From: Devosia sp.
GTDB taxonomy: Bacteria; Pseudomonadota; Alphaproteobacteria; Rhizobiales; Devosiaceae
DNA: 46,506 nucleotides
Direction: 5' to 3'
NCBI RefSeq assembly: GCF_014860165.1
Contig: NZ_JACZKG010000062.1
Coordinates: 1-46,506 of the forward strand
The notes under the pieces are model-generated. The model was not told where the DNA came from. It did not search any database and worked only from the letters and a program-made list of their open reading frames with translations. How positions within the stretch are numbered: the first letter of the stretch is position 1; each line of letters begins with the position of its first letter. A program made the position numbers and the translations under genes. This document shows positions 1-8,976 of the stretch, piece by piece.

Positions 1-853
1 CCTTGCAGTCGACGCAGTCGCCTACCGGCTTGGCGTCGGGGGCAGCCTTTTTCACCGGCTTGCCGCGTGGCTCGCCACGCCAGTCATTGTAGGTGACGGG
101 CAGCGAGTATTCGTCCAGCATGGCGGCCTGGATGCGCGGCCACGGGCACATATAGGTGCAGACCTGCTCGCGCATCAGGCCGCCGAAGGTGTAGGTGGTC
201 GCGGTCAAGAGCGCGATGGTGAGATAGGCCACAAGAGGCGCCTGCAGCGACACCAGGTCCGCCAGAAGCGTCGGCGCGTCGGCGAAATAGAAAATCCAGG
301 CGCCGCCGGTTGCGGCACCGATCAGCAGCCAGCTCGCGTGCTTGAGCACGCGCTTGGCCACTTTTTCCAGTGACCAGGGCGCTTGATCGAGCTTGATGCG
401 GGCGTTGCGATCGCCCTCGATCACCCGCTCGATACCCATGAAGAGGTCGACCCACACCGTTTGCGGGCACGTATATCCACACCAGGCGCGCCCCACCGTC
501 GAGGTGATGAGAAACAGCCCAACCCCGGCCATGACCAAGAGGCCAGCCACGTAGTAGAATTCGTGGGGCCAGATCTCGATGAAGAAGAAGTAGAAGCGGC
601 GGTTGGCGAGGTCGAGCAGCACGCCCTGATCCGGCGCGTATGGGCCACGATCCCAGCGGATCCACGGTACTGCGTAATAGATTGCCAGTGTGATCGCCAT
701 GACGATCCACTTGAATTTGCGGAAGCTGCCTTGAACGCGCTTGGGGAATATCTTGCGGCGCGGGGCGTAGAGCTGCTGCTGCCGCCGATTGGCGGAATTG
801 ACAGGCTCCACATCGTGGGAATCGGGCACCTGGGTATTGTCGATGATAATCAT
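1..853 (-). CDS. ccoG: Cytochrome c oxidase accessory protein CcoG (FixG), 3' end outside window
   Basis: CcoG is a polyferredoxin-like membrane protein needed for cbb3 oxidase maturation, where it is linked to copper reduction for the CuB site. I translated 284 codons from the ATG at 853. They show several hydrophobic segments, the family motif WCGYTCPQTVW, a second pair CTYMCPWPRIQ, and the start of a ferredoxin cluster (CVDC) at the window edge. The ATG at 867 is out because its frame stops after five codons. It lies downstream of ccoNOQP but is separated from ccoP by a terminator-like hairpin and has its own FNR-type box, so it probably starts a separate ccoGHIS transcript. The C-terminus is missing only because the window ends. 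Confidence 0.95.
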   Translation of the reverse strand, partial: MIIIDNTQVPDSHDVEPVNSANRRQQQLYAPRRKIFPKRVQGSFRKFKWIVMAITLAIYYAVPWIRWDRGPYAPDQGVLLDLANRRFYFFFIEIWPHEFYYVAGLLVMAGVGLFLITSTVGRAWCGYTCPQTVWVDLFMGIERVIEGDRNARIKLDQAPWSLEKVAKRVLKHASWLLIGAATGGAWIFYFADAPTLLADLVSLQAPLVAYLTIALLTATTYTFGGLMREQVCTYMCPWPRIQAAMLDEYSLPVTYNDWRGEPRGKPVKKAAPDAKPVGDCVDCK

Positions 854-901
854 GCTGCTGGCCTCATGGTCGCACTATGGGACCTCACGGCGTCGCCGCC
901 T

Positions 902-915
902 TTGATCTAGCTCAA
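902..915 (-). promoter_or_regulatory. FNR/FixK-type box upstream of ccoG
   Basis: Read on the minus strand the site is TTGAG-CTAG-ATCAA, one mismatch from the FNR/FixK consensus TTGAT-N4-ATCAA. Its centre is 55.5 bases upstream of the ccoG ATG, which suits activation from about -41 with a short leader. The box is seen directly; regulator identity is inferred from FixK and NnrR genes in the same window. Confidence 0.7.
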
Positions 916-925
916 TAAGAAGAAA

Positions 926-945
926 GGGGGCGCCACGACGCCCCC
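926..945 (-). terminator. Hairpin between ccoP and ccoG
   Basis: A perfect 7-bp GGGGGCG/CGCCCCC stem with a 6-base loop is followed on the minus strand by a pyrimidine-rich TTTCTTCTT run. It lies 38 bases past the ccoP stop, so it is a good intrinsic terminator for ccoNOQP. Confidence 0.75.
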
Positions 946-983
946 TTCAACCACGTCCGCTTTTGCATGCCGGCCGCAGGTGA

Positions 984-1874
984 CTACAGCCCGCCGCCCA
1001 GGCCGTGTACGTACACGGCGAGTTCCTTGATGGTGGCATCGTCGAGCTTTTCCGACCAGGCCGGCATCATGCCGTGACGCGGCCGTTCGATCTGCGCGGT
1101 GATCGATTCAAGCGAGCCTTCATAGAGCCATATCTTGTCGGTCAGATCGGGCCCGCCGATCTCGGGCATCCCGACACCAGCCTCGCCGTGGCATGCTGCA
1201 CAATTGTCGGCGAAAAGCTGCGCGCCTTCGGGGCCGCCGCCGGTTGCGTCGAGCCCGGAGAGCCCGGCGACATAGGCCGCAACCTGCTTGATCGATGGTG
1301 CATCGAGCAGTTGGTCGGCACCGAAATTCGGCATGATGTTGTAGCGTGTGTCCGGGTCGGTCGGCGAGCGAACGCCGTGGGCGATGGTGGTGTAGATCTC
1401 ATCGATGCTACCGCCCCATATCCAGGCGTCGTCATTGAGGTTGGGGTAGCCCGGCCCGCCAGCTGCGCCCGTGCCGTGGCACTGGGAGCAGTTGACCTTG
1501 TAGGCCGAGGCGCCAGCCGCCGTGGCAAAGCGGGCCAGTTCGGGATCGGCCAGAATCTCCGCCACCGGAGCCTGGACGATGCGCGAGACTACACCGCTAT
1601 TGGCTTCCTGGACGGCAGCCATGGTGTTCGCGAGGTCTGTGCGGCTGGAATATCCCAGCACGCCCGACGTCGCCGAGGAGACCAATGGCCAGGCCGGGAA
1701 CAGCACCGTGTAGCCGATGGCCCACACGATGCAGCCGTAGAACGTCCACAGCCACCAGCGTGGAAGCGGGTTGTTCAGTTCCTTGATGCCATCCCATTCG
1801 TGGCCCGTCGTCTCCACGCCGCTGGCCTGGTCGACGTCCTTGCCGCTCGGTCCGGTCTTGTCGTTTCCGCTCAT
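984..1874 (-). CDS. ccoP: cbb3-type cytochrome c oxidase diheme subunit CcoP
   Basis: This is the diheme c subunit that takes electrons from the bc1 complex or soluble cytochromes and passes them to CcoO/CcoN in the inner membrane. The 296 residues contain one N-terminal membrane anchor (about 41-62) and two heme c sites, CSQCH (129-133) and CAACH (225-229), each followed by a plausible axial-Met region (IMPNF; MMPAW). Length is normal for the family. Its ATG overlaps the ccoQ stop as ATGA, so the two are translationally coupled. Confidence 0.97.
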   Translation of the reverse strand: MSGNDKTGPSGKDVDQASGVETTGHEWDGIKELNNPLPRWWLWTFYGCIVWAIGYTVLFPAWPLVSSATSGVLGYSSRTDLANTMAAVQEANSGVVSRIVQAPVAEILADPELARFATAAGASAYKVNCSQCHGTGAAGGPGYPNLNDDAWIWGGSIDEIYTTIAHGVRSPTDPDTRYNIMPNFGADQLLDAPSIKQVAAYVAGLSGLDATGGGPEGAQLFADNCAACHGEAGVGMPEIGGPDLTDKIWLYEGSLESITAQIERPRHGMMPAWSEKLDDATIKELAVYVHGLGGGL

Positions 1875-2035
1875 AGTGGGCCCTTCCCTTCATGCTTGAG
1901 AGGAATGAGGGCCGCTTCGCGGGCCCGCTCACGGGCACCTGGCCGCAACATGTAGATGCCCACGATCGCGAAGATCGCGAACAGGTAGACCAACCCCCAG
2001 GAGTCGGCGAAATGCCTCAAGCTGTCGTAATGCAT
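1871..2035 (-). CDS. ccoQ: cbb3 oxidase small subunit CcoQ
   Basis: This 54-residue protein starts MHYDSLRHFADSWGLVYL and has one membrane helix followed by a charged tail (RPGARERAREAA). That is the typical CcoQ/FixQ layout, a small subunit that stabilises the cbb3 complex. The start at 2035 has an AGGGGGAA ribosome site, lies 9 bases after the ccoO stop, and the stop overlaps the ccoP start by four bases. Gene order N-O-Q-P is the canonical one. Confidence 0.93.
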   Translation of the reverse strand: MHYDSLRHFADSWGLVYLFAIFAIVGIYMLRPGARERAREAALIPLKHEGKGPL

Positions 2036-2044
2036 TGCTTCCCC

Positions 2045-2776
2045 CTACCTGGCGTTCGCGGCAGCGTCGTAAGTGTTGAAATCCACCAGGGTGCCGAGCA
2101 CCTGGAGGTAGGCGACGAGCGCATCCATCTCGGTGATGCGCATGGCGTCGCCGTCGAAGCCCCCGACCACGGCCTTGGGATAGCGTTCGAGCACGCCACC
2201 GGAATCGGCGTCCGGAGTGGCCTGGGCGATCAGGTCCGCGGCAGCGGATTGGATCATCTCAGGCGTATAGGGCACGCCCACATTGGCGTTGGCCTGCAGC
2301 ATCCCCCCGATCGTGTCGAAATCGAGCGTAGCCCTGGCCAGGAAGGAATAGCTGGGCATGATCGACTCGGGCACGACGGAGCGCGGGTCGGTCAGGTGCT
2401 GCACCTGCCACTCGTTCGAGTAGCGGCCGCCCACGCGGGCCAGGTCCGGGCCGGTGCGCTTGGAGCCCCACTGGAACGGATGGTCGTACATTGACTCCGC
2501 CGCCAGCGAGTAATGGCCGTAGCGTTCGACTTCGTCGCGGAACGGACGGATCATCTGGCTGTGGCACACATAGCAGCCTTCACGCACATAGATGTCGCGG
2601 CCTGCCAGCTCCAGCGGGGAGTATGGCCGCATGCCCTCCACCTTCTCGATGGTGTTCTGGAAGTAGAAGAGCGGTGCGATTTCGACGATGCCGCCGATGC
2701 TGACGACGATGAGCGAACCCACCAGGAGCAGCGAGGCGTTTCGTTCTATGACGCCGTGCTTGTCAAGAATGGACAA
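2045..2776 (-). CDS. ccoO: cbb3-type cytochrome c oxidase monoheme subunit CcoO
   Basis: This monoheme cytochrome c subunit relays electrons from CcoP to the CcoN active site. The 243 residues show one N-terminal membrane helix (about 14-38) and a single heme c motif CYVCH at 68-72 ([15 protein letters not shown]). The family segment [20 protein letters not shown] and the axial-Met motif IMPSY follow. It lies 12 bases downstream of ccoN in the same operon. Confidence 0.97.
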   Translation of the reverse strand: MSILDKHGVIERNASLLLVGSLIVVSIGGIVEIAPLFYFQNTIEKVEGMRPYSPLELAGRDIYVREGCYVCHSQMIRPFRDEVERYGHYSLAAESMYDHPFQWGSKRTGPDLARVGGRYSNEWQVQHLTDPRSVVPESIMPSYSFLARATLDFDTIGGMLQANANVGVPYTPEMIQSAAADLIAQATPDADSGGVLERYPKAVVGGFDGDAMRITEMDALVAYLQVLGTLVDFNTYDAAANAR

Positions 2777-2788
2777 GGTGGTGACTCC

Positions 2789-4390
2789 TTACTGCGCGGG
2801 TTGAAGCTTGAGGGAGACGGGCATCGCCTTTTCGAGGCGAACCTTGCCGGCGATGGTCATGGCGATGTTGAAGGCCATGATGAGCGCGCCAGCCAGGTAG
2901 AGCAGGCCACCAGCCACACGCATGATGTAGTAGGGATGCATGGCGGCCACGGTTTCGGCGAAGGAATAGACCAGGAAGCCCTGGCTATCGTATTCGCGCC
3001 ACATCAGCCCCTGCATGATCCCGGCCACCCACATGACGGCGGCGTAGATGACGATGCCAAGTGTCGCCAGCCAGAAGTGCCAGTTGACCATGCGCAGCGA
3101 ATAGAGGCGCTCACGTCCCCACAGGCGCGGGACCATGAAATAGACCGCACCGAAGCTGATCATGCCGACCCAGCCGAGCGCGCCCGAATGCACGTGCCCG
3201 ATGGTCCAGTCGGTGTAGTGGCTGAGGCCGTTCACCGACTTGATGGACATGACGGGGCCCTCGAAGGTGGACATGCCGTAGAAGGCCACCGCGATCACCA
3301 TCATGCGAATGATGGGGTCGGTGCGCATCTTGTCCCAGGCGCCGCGGAGGGTGAGCAAGCCGTTGATCATGCCGCCCCAGCTGGGCATCCACAGCACGAC
3401 CGAGAAGACCATGCCCAGGGTCTGCGCCCAGTCGGGCAGAGCCGTGTAGTGCAGATGGTGCGGGCCGGCCCAGATGTAGAGGAAGATCAGCGCCCAGAAG
3501 TGGATGATCGACAGCCGGTAGGAATAGACCGGCCGCTCGGCCTGCTTGGGCAGGTAATAATACATCATGCCCAGGAAGCCGGCCGTCAGGAAGAAACCGA
3601 CGGCGTTGTGGCCGTACCACCATTGCGTCAGCGCATCCTGCACACCGGAGAACAGCGAATAGCTGCGCGACCCGAAGGGCGAGACCGGCATTGCCAGATT
3701 GTTGACGACGTGGAGCATCGCCACGGTGACGATGAAGGCAAGGTAGAACCAGTTGGCCACATAGATGTGGGGCTCCTTGCGCTTGAGCAGCGTGCCCAGG
3801 AACACCACCAGATAGGCCACCCACACGACGGTGAGCCAGATATCGACATACCATTCGGGCTCCGCATATTCGCGGCTCTGGGTGATGCCCAGCAGGTAGC
3901 CGGTGGCGGCCAGAAGAATGAAGAGCTGATAGCCCCAGAAGACGAACCAGGCCAGATCGCCGCCGAACAACCGGGCCCGCGAGGTGCGCTGCACTACGTA
4001 GAAACTGGTGGTCATCAGGGCAGTGCCGCCAAAGGCAAAGACGACGGCGCTGGTGTGAAGCGGCCGCAGGCGGCCGAAATTGAGCCAAGGCTCGAAATTG
4101 ACCTGGGGATAGGCAAGCTGGGTGGCAACCAGAACGCCGACCGTAAAGCCGATTATGCCCCAGAACACCGTCAGGATCGTGCCGATCCGCACCGGGCCGT
4201 CCATATATTCGGTGTCCAGCTCCACATGTGCCGGCTGTGGCAGCCGCATGGCGACGATCGTCGCCAGCCCCAGGACGAGGCTCAGTATTCCCATGTGGAT
4301 CCGGAAGGGGTCATCAACAGCCAACCCCGACAGCATGGCGGCTGCGAGCGTGCCTGCCCCCAACCCAATCATCCAACCCCTGTATCTCAC
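2789..4390 (-). CDS. ccoN: cbb3-type cytochrome c oxidase catalytic subunit CcoN
   Basis: CcoN is the heme-copper subunit that reduces O2 to water with very high affinity. The 533-residue protein has twelve or more membrane helices. Histidines sit in characteristic places: [16 protein letters not shown] near CuB, then [13 protein letters not shown] and [14 protein letters not shown] for CuB and heme ligands. A GTG start at 4390 is preceded by an AGGGGGC ribosome site. It heads ccoNOQP and diverges from the hemerythrin-like gene, sharing a palindromic FNR-type box. Confidence 0.97.
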   Translation of the reverse strand: MRYRGWMIGLGAGTLAAAMLSGLAVDDPFRIHMGILSLVLGLATIVAMRLPQPAHVELDTEYMDGPVRIGTILTVFWGIIGFTVGVLVATQLAYPQVNFEPWLNFGRLRPLHTSAVVFAFGGTALMTTSFYVVQRTSRARLFGGDLAWFVFWGYQLFILLAATGYLLGITQSREYAEPEWYVDIWLTVVWVAYLVVFLGTLLKRKEPHIYVANWFYLAFIVTVAMLHVVNNLAMPVSPFGSRSYSLFSGVQDALTQWWYGHNAVGFFLTAGFLGMMYYYLPKQAERPVYSYRLSIIHFWALIFLYIWAGPHHLHYTALPDWAQTLGMVFSVVLWMPSWGGMINGLLTLRGAWDKMRTDPIIRMMVIAVAFYGMSTFEGPVMSIKSVNGLSHYTDWTIGHVHSGALGWVGMISFGAVYFMVPRLWGRERLYSLRMVNWHFWLATLGIVIYAAVMWVAGIMQGLMWREYDSQGFLVYSFAETVAAMHPYYIMRVAGGLLYLAGALIMAFNIAMTIAGKVRLEKAMPVSLKLQPAQ

Positions 4391-4466
4391 GTCGCCCCCT
4401 TATACCGTTCTGCCGAACCATGGGCGGGTCGGCATCTCGCATTAGCGTCTGCCGGGGGTGCGCACT

Positions 4467-4480
4467 TTGACTTTTGTCAA
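4467..4480. promoter_or_regulatory. Palindromic FNR/FixK box in the ccoN promoter region
   Basis: TTGAC-TTTT-GTCAA is a perfect inverted repeat with FNR-family spacing. Its centre is 83.5 bases from the ccoN start and 65.5 bases from the divergent ATG at 4539, so it could serve both directions. cbb3 operons are classic FixK/FNR targets. Confidence 0.85.
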
Positions 4481-4538
4481 TGTGATGAAATCGCGGGTGA
4501 ATAAATTCGGAGGCCAAACCCGACGCTGGAGATCGAAA

Positions 4539-4991
4539 ATGCCGGAAACCATGAACGGGTCGGCGCTCCGCGAGATCGTCCTTGGCCATGATGAGCAGAT
4601 CGGCCTGTGCAAGACGCTTGAGCGCATAGCCGATGCCCTGCCCAACAGCGTCGATCCGGCCCTTTGCAGGGCTGCTGCCGGCACCATCCATCGCGTGATG
4701 ACCCGCGTGGTGCAGGTGGAGCATGAGGCCCTCGCCCTCGACCTTGCTGAGCGGGGCCCCAGACGCGTGCTGGACCTGACGGCAACGATCGAGCGCCTGT
4801 TGCGCGAAAACGCCGAGGATCTCAGCTACGCCGAAGAGCTGCAGGAAACGCTGCGGGAGCTCAGCAACGGCCACCATACGCTGTCGGCCGATGCGCTTGG
4901 CTACATGCTGCGCGGATTTTTCGAATCACGCCGCCGCCGGATCGCGCTGGAGCGCGAAATCCTCACTGCGATGGCCGATCCAGTCCAATGA
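4539..4991 (+). CDS. Hemerythrin-like helical protein
   Basis: The protein is 150 residues of four predicted long helices. Its layout resembles the HHE (hemerythrin) family: GHDEQ at 16-20 in helix one, VEHEAL at 60-65 in helix two, HH at 112-113 and a final helix ending EREIL. Several expected metal ligands are absent, so this is at best a degenerate member and diiron binding is unproven. The ATG at 4539 is chosen over an upstream in-frame GTG at 4458 because it has GGAG seven bases before it and the GTG would lie before the regulatory box. It overlaps the next gene by ATGA and diverges from ccoN. Confidence 0.7.
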   Translation: MPETMNGSALREIVLGHDEQIGLCKTLERIADALPNSVDPALCRAAAGTIHRVMTRVVQVEHEALALDLAERGPRRVLDLTATIERLLRENAEDLSYAEELQETLRELSNGHHTLSADALGYMLRGFFESRRRRIALEREILTAMADPVQ

Positions 4992-5680
4992 TCCCATCTC
5001 CGATCGTCTGGGGCCTCCTGCTGGGGCTGGGCTCGAGCCTGCATTGTGCGGGCATGTGCGGGCCGCTGGGCTGTTCCCTGCTGCTGTTCGGGGGCACCGG
5101 GCAATCGCGCCTGGACCTGGCATCGCGCCTGGCCGCGATGCAGTTCGGCCGGATCACCTCCTACGCCCTGCTGGGGCTCGCCTTTGGCGTCTTTGGCGCC
5201 GGGCTGCAGACGCGACTCGATACCGTCAACATCCATCTGGCGCTGCAATGGGCGGCCGGGGCCGCCGTTATCTGGCTGGGGTTGGCAACGGCCGGCCTTG
5301 TTCCCTCGCTGGCCCTGGCTGATCCAATCCTGGCGCCGATGGCGCAGCGACTGGCACGCGTCCGGAGCACATTGTCCGGCGGCGGGATCGAAGTTGCCCT
5401 CGTGGCCGGCCTGGTCTGGGGCATCACGCCCTGCGCGATGGTCTACGCGGCGCTCTTCAACTCGCTGCTGACCGGGAACGCCGCCGACGGCATGCTCCTC
5501 ATGCTGGCCTTTGGCCTGGGCACCGTGCCGGCGGTGGTCCTGTCGACGCTGGCGCTGGTCGGGGCTCGCTCGATGAAGCGCCGCCCGGGGCGCAGAACCG
5601 CTGGCGGGTTGATGATCGCGGGAGGCATTCTGGCCCTGCTGCTGACCGTTCCGGGCAGTCCGCTCTGCATTTCAGGTTGA
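4988..5680 (+). CDS. HCxGMCG-motif membrane protein (TauE/SafE-like, cbb3-associated)
   Basis: The 230-residue, six-helix membrane protein begins with a glycine-rich helix and the motif SLHCAGMCGPLG (about 18-29). That motif marks the sulfite-exporter-like/urease-accessory-like family often found beside cbb3 and copper genes. A second conserved segment is VWGITPCAMVY. The paired cysteines suggest metal or thiol handling, possibly copper supply to the oxidase, but the substrate is not known. It overlaps the preceding gene by four bases and precedes a DUF1858 redox protein. Confidence 0.82.
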   Translation: MIPSPIVWGLLLGLGSSLHCAGMCGPLGCSLLLFGGTGQSRLDLASRLAAMQFGRITSYALLGLAFGVFGAGLQTRLDTVNIHLALQWAAGAAVIWLGLATAGLVPSLALADPILAPMAQRLARVRSTLSGGGIEVALVAGLVWGITPCAMVYAALFNSLLTGNAADGMLLMLAFGLGTVPAVVLSTLALVGARSMKRRPGRRTAGGLMIAGGILALLLTVPGSPLCISG

Positions 5681-5772
5681 TTCGGCGTCTGCACCGCCGC
5701 GTCCCCCCCTATTTGCCCGCCGACAAAGACGACGCTGCCCACCTGCGCCATGCTGCATGCAGGGAGTTGCAG

Positions 5773-6003
5773 ATGGACGATCGATCCGGACTGGAAGACC
5801 TGAGCGTCAAGGAAATCATGGACCGCTGGCCCCGGACTGCCTCGGCCTTCATCGCGCGCCGCATGCATTGCGTGGGCTGTCCCATCGGACCGTTCCACAC
5901 CCTTGCCGACGCCGCGATGGAGCATCAGCTGGACGCCGCGGAACTGCTGGAGGTCGTCCAGCGGGAGGCTAGAGCAGGCCAGGCACCAGGCCGTCGCCGA
6001 TAA
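5773..6003 (+). CDS. DUF1858 domain protein with CxxC
   Basis: This 76-residue protein carries the DUF1858 pattern: SVKEIMDRWPRTASAFIARRMHCVGCPIGPFHTLADAA. CVGC could form a redox disulfide; relatives accompany hybrid cluster proteins and denitrification genes. The ATG at 5773 is preceded by AGGGAG, while a longer TTG-started reading frame from 5677 adds a stretch unlike the family. Its 3' end overlaps the convergent nnrR-like gene by 35 bases. Function is unknown; the cluster suggests nitrogen-oxide or low-oxygen metabolism. Confidence 0.85.
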   Translation: MDDRSGLEDLSVKEIMDRWPRTASAFIARRMHCVGCPIGPFHTLADAAMEHQLDAAELLEVVQREARAGQAPGRRR

Positions 6004-6679
6004 GCAGCAGCCGATGGGGATTCTTGAGCAGCAACTTCTGCCGTCCCCCCTGGACGAGACCCGCTGCCTCCCACGCCGTCAATATGCGTGACACAGTGTG
6101 CAGCGTGGTTCCGGAGAGTTCGGCAATGTCCTGTTTGCTGACCGGGAAATCAATCCGTACGCCCGCCGCTTCCTTGCGCCCGGACTGATTGCCCAGCCGC
6201 AACACCGTGTGCGCGACACGCCGCTCCACTTCCTCTGTCGCCATCTCTCGCAGCCGGGAATGTGCCTCCTGCAGCCGGTCACCCATCGTCTGCATGGCGC
6301 CGACGGCCATTGAAGGATAGGCAGCCATGAAACCGGACCATCGCGCCGTTGGCCACGCCAGGAGCGCACTATCGACCAGGGCGGTAGCCGTACCGGGATA
6401 ATCGTTTCGCTGCAGGGCCTTGGCGATGCCGAAAAGATCACCTGGCACCACGATGCGCACAATGACCTGCTGGCCTTCGGCCGTAACCTGGGTCACTCTC
6501 AGCCGGCCAGAGACCAGGACGAAAAAAGACTTCGCCTCCCCGCCCTGCTCGAACACCGCCTCGCCCGCCTTGACGTGGCGATGCGCCGCTGTCGCGATAA
6601 CGTTATCGAATTGGGAGTCCGACAGTGCGGAGAATATCTCGAAGGACCGTGTGGAGGTCCGATCGAATCCGGTGTTCAT
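5969..6679 (-). CDS. nnrR: Crp/Fnr family regulator, NnrR-like
   Basis: This 236-residue regulator has an N-terminal cyclic-nucleotide-like beta roll (about 15-130), a long dimer helix, and a C-terminal winged helix. The recognition helix reads [15 protein letters not shown], the form I associate with NnrR (nitric-oxide-responsive) regulators. It has no cysteine at all, so it cannot hold an FNR iron-sulfur cluster. NnrR proteins activate nir and nor genes and nnrS in response to NO. The start at 6679 gives normal length; a longer open frame to 6949 adds low-complexity sequence over the fixL start. It is divergent from fixL. The symbol is assigned by motif and context. Confidence 0.8.
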   Translation of the reverse strand: MNTGFDRTSTRSFEIFSALSDSQFDNVIATAAHRHVKAGEAVFEQGGEAKSFFVLVSGRLRVTQVTAEGQQVIVRIVVPGDLFGIAKALQRNDYPGTATALVDSALLAWPTARWSGFMAAYPSMAVGAMQTMGDRLQEAHSRLREMATEEVERRVAHTVLRLGNQSGRKEAAGVRIDFPVSKQDIAELSGTTLHTVSRILTAWEAAGLVQGGRQKLLLKNPHRLLLIGDGLVPGLL

Positions 6680-6752
6680 TGCGCTCCCGCCGCTGTCGCC
6701 AAGTCCATTGCGCCCAGATAGTATCGAAGTCGTGCTCAATTCACCATCACCG

Positions 6753-8234
6753 ATGCCACCCTCGTCACCCACACGATATCCCCCGCACTGGGTGGCCCTT
6801 GCTGTCGCGGCCTGCGCACTGGCCGCGGGCTTCGTGCTCAGGCTCCTACTGAACGACCTGCTCGGGCCCTCCGCTGCCGGGCTCCTGTTCATGCCCGCCA
6901 TCCTCGCTGCGGTGGTTCTGGGCGGCGCCATTCCGGGGCTGATCGTCACCGTGGCGTCCCTGCCCCTGGCCTACCTCTTCGCTCATCAGAGCACGAGCCT
7001 GGTGGCGGCGGTCGTCAATCTGGTCCTGCTGTTGCTGGTCGGCGTGATGTTCTCATGGTTGGGGGACGCATGGCGGCGCGAACGAGAGCGGTCCATCACC
7101 AGCGGACGCACCGTCATCCAGCAGCAGGCGCATCTGCAATCGATTCTCGACACGGTGCCGGACGCGACGATCGTTATCGACGTGAAGGGGCGCATCGAAT
7201 CCTTCAACGTGGCGGCGGTGCGCCAGTTCGGCTACCAGCCCAACGAAGTTGCCGGCAAGAATATCAGCATGCTCATGCCTTCGCCCTACAAGGAGCAGCA
7301 TGACGGCTATCTGCACCGCTATCTCAGCACGGGCGAAAAGCGAATCATCGGCATTGATCGTGTCGTTGTCGGCTTGAGGAAGGATGGCTCCACCTTCCCG
7401 ATGAAGCTTGCGGTCGGCGAAACCAGATCGGGGGACCGCCGCTATTTTACCGGCTTCATCCGCGATCTCACCGAACGGGAGGAGCACGCCGCCCAGTTGC
7501 AGATCGCGCAGACCGAGCTGGCCCGCCTCGCGCGGCTGAACGAGCTGGGCGAGATGGCGAGCACATTGGCGCATGAGTTGAACCAGCCGCTGTCGGCGAT
7601 CGCCAACTATGTGCAGGGCTGCAAGCGGCTTATCGCCAAACTGGAGGATCACAACGCCGCCATGCTGCGCGATGCCCTCGACCGCACGGCCCAGCAGGCC
7701 CTGCGCGCCGGCGACATCATCCGGCACCTGCGGGAATTCGTCACCCGTGGGGACACTGAGAAGCGGCCGCATGACGTCAAGCAACTGGTCGAGGAGGCTG
7801 GCGCGCTGGCATTGGTGGGCTCGCGCGAACGCGGCGTGAAGTCCACCTTCATCTATCAGGACGATGTCGGGCCCGTGCTCGCTGATCGCGTGCAGATCCA
7901 GCAGGTGCTGATCAATCTGCTGCGGAACGCCGTAGAAGCCATGCGCGACAGCCCGGTCAAGGCGCTGGAGGTTCGTGTCGCCAGGGCCGATGACGACATG
8001 GTCGCCATCTCGGTTTCCGACACCGGCCCGGGCATCGCGGAAGAGATTGCGCCGAGGCTGTTCCAGCCCTTTACTACCAGCAAGCATGGTGGCATGGGCG
8101 TCGGGCTTTCGATATCCAAGCGCATCATCGAGGCGCATGGCGGCGAAATCTCGGTACGGCGCAGCGGCTCGGGCGGCACCGAATTCGTTTTCACACTACC
8201 CCTGGTGATGGAGAGTCTCGATGAGCAGCCCTGA
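6753..8234 (+). CDS. fixL: Oxygen-sensing heme-PAS histidine kinase FixL
   Basis: FixL phosphorylates FixJ when O2 leaves its PAS heme. The 493-residue product has four hydrophobic segments (about 12-105), a PAS domain (125-245) and a kinase core. Within [12 protein letters not shown] supplies the proximal heme His (183) and IIGIDR supplies the distal Arg (203), matching His200 and Arg220 of Bradyrhizobium FixL. The phosphoacceptor is His274 in [16 protein letters not shown]-lid motifs [16 protein letters not shown] and GMGVGLSI follow. The start is uncertain because no strong ribosome site is visible; ATG 6753 best fits the membrane domain. It overlaps fixJ by 14 bases. Confidence 0.93.
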   Translation: MPPSSPTRYPPHWVALAVAACALAAGFVLRLLLNDLLGPSAAGLLFMPAILAAVVLGGAIPGLIVTVASLPLAYLFAHQSTSLVAAVVNLVLLLLVGVMFSWLGDAWRRERERSITSGRTVIQQQAHLQSILDTVPDATIVIDVKGRIESFNVAAVRQFGYQPNEVAGKNISMLMPSPYKEQHDGYLHRYLSTGEKRIIGIDRVVVGLRKDGSTFPMKLAVGETRSGDRRYFTGFIRDLTEREEHAAQLQIAQTELARLARLNELGEMASTLAHELNQPLSAIANYVQGCKRLIAKLEDHNAAMLRDALDRTAQQALRAGDIIRHLREFVTRGDTEKRPHDVKQLVEEAGALALVGSRERGVKSTFIYQDDVGPVLADRVQIQQVLINLLRNAVEAMRDSPVKALEVRVARADDDMVAISVSDTGPGIAEEIAPRLFQPFTTSKHGGMGVGLSISKRIIEAHGGEISVRRSGSGGTEFVFTLPLVMESLDEQP

Positions 8235-8844
8235 TATCGTGGTGCACATTGTCGACGACGAAGAAGTCGTCAGGAACTCGCTCGCCTTTCTCCTGGGAAC
8301 CAGCGGCTTCGCCGTGCGGGTCCACGAATCGGCATCGGCCTTTGCCGAGATCGCTCCCAGCATTCGCAACGGCTGCCTGATCACCGACTTGAGAATGCCT
8401 GACATGGACGGCGTCGAGTTGCTGCGCCGGCTGCGCCAGATGGATGCGATGCTGCCCGCCATCGTCATTTCCGGGCATGGCGACGTGCAGATGGCCGTCG
8501 AGGCCATGAAGAACGGCGCCTTCGACTTCATCGAGAAGCCATTCAGCGACGATGTTCTTATCGCCGCAATCGAGCATGCCGTGCAGGAGGCGGCATTGCG
8601 AACCCGCGACAGTGCCGCCACGCAGGCGGTCCTGACCCGTCTGGCATCGCTGAGCGAGCGCGAGACTCAGGTGCTCAAGGGTGTCGTCGAGGGGCTACCC
8701 AACAAGGTCATCGCCTATGAACTCGGCCTGAGCTCGAGAACCGTCGAGGTCTATCGCGCGGGCCTGATGGGCAAGATGAATGCGGGGAGCCTGTCCGAAC
8801 TGGTGCGCATGGTGCTCAGCGTGGACTGGAAACCGGCGTCATAG
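8221..8844 (+). CDS. fixJ: Response regulator FixJ
   Basis: This is the partner of FixL, a 207-residue two-domain regulator. The receiver (1-125) has the acidic pair VDDEE, the phosphoacceptor Asp56 in [12 protein letters not shown] and Lys in IEKPF. The LuxR-type helix-turn-helix (about 145-200) contains [28 protein letters not shown] and RTVEVYR. FixJ normally activates fixK. It overlaps the fixL 3' end, which implies coupled translation, and the fixK-like gene follows 132 bases downstream. Confidence 0.95.
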   Translation: MSSPDIVVHIVDDEEVVRNSLAFLLGTSGFAVRVHESASAFAEIAPSIRNGCLITDLRMPDMDGVELLRRLRQMDAMLPAIVISGHGDVQMAVEAMKNGAFDFIEKPFSDDVLIAAIEHAVQEAALRTRDSAATQAVLTRLASLSERETQVLKGVVEGLPNKVIAYELGLSSRTVEVYRAGLMGKMNAGSLSELVRMVLSVDWKPAS

Positions 8845-8890
8845 TTCTGCGCCTTCGCCGGATCGACAGGACCCAGCGTCGGACGACCGC

Positions 8891-8907
8891 TAAGTAGAGT
8901 CCCTAAG
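8891..8907 (+). promoter_or_regulatory. Candidate FixJ-binding site upstream of fixK
   Basis: The sequence TAAGTAGAGTCCCTAAG, 70-86 bases upstream of the fixK-like ATG, resembles as I recall them the TACGTAG...CCCTA elements bound by phosphorylated FixJ at fixK promoters. A CTAAG repeat at 13-base spacing is visible. The match is by memory of the consensus, so confidence is limited. Confidence 0.45.
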
Positions 8908-8976
8908 AGGCACGCCGGAATTTCGCGATCCAAGGTCGGGTGGCAAGTTGATGCTCACATTCAACGGGGCCACAAC

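Noticed and set aside
2513..4504. Long plus-strand open frame (663 codons) opposite ccoN and ccoO
   Set aside because: It is antisense to well-matched oxidase genes, His/Asp/Gln-rich like other shadow frames in GC-rich DNA, and has no recognisable domain.
5677..5772. N-terminal extension of the DUF1858 protein from a TTG codon
   Set aside because: The added residues do not resemble the family and the ATG at 5773 has a good ribosome site.
8948..8964. TTGAT...TTCAA in front of fixK as an FNR box
   Set aside because: The spacer is seven bases instead of four, so it does not fit the family.
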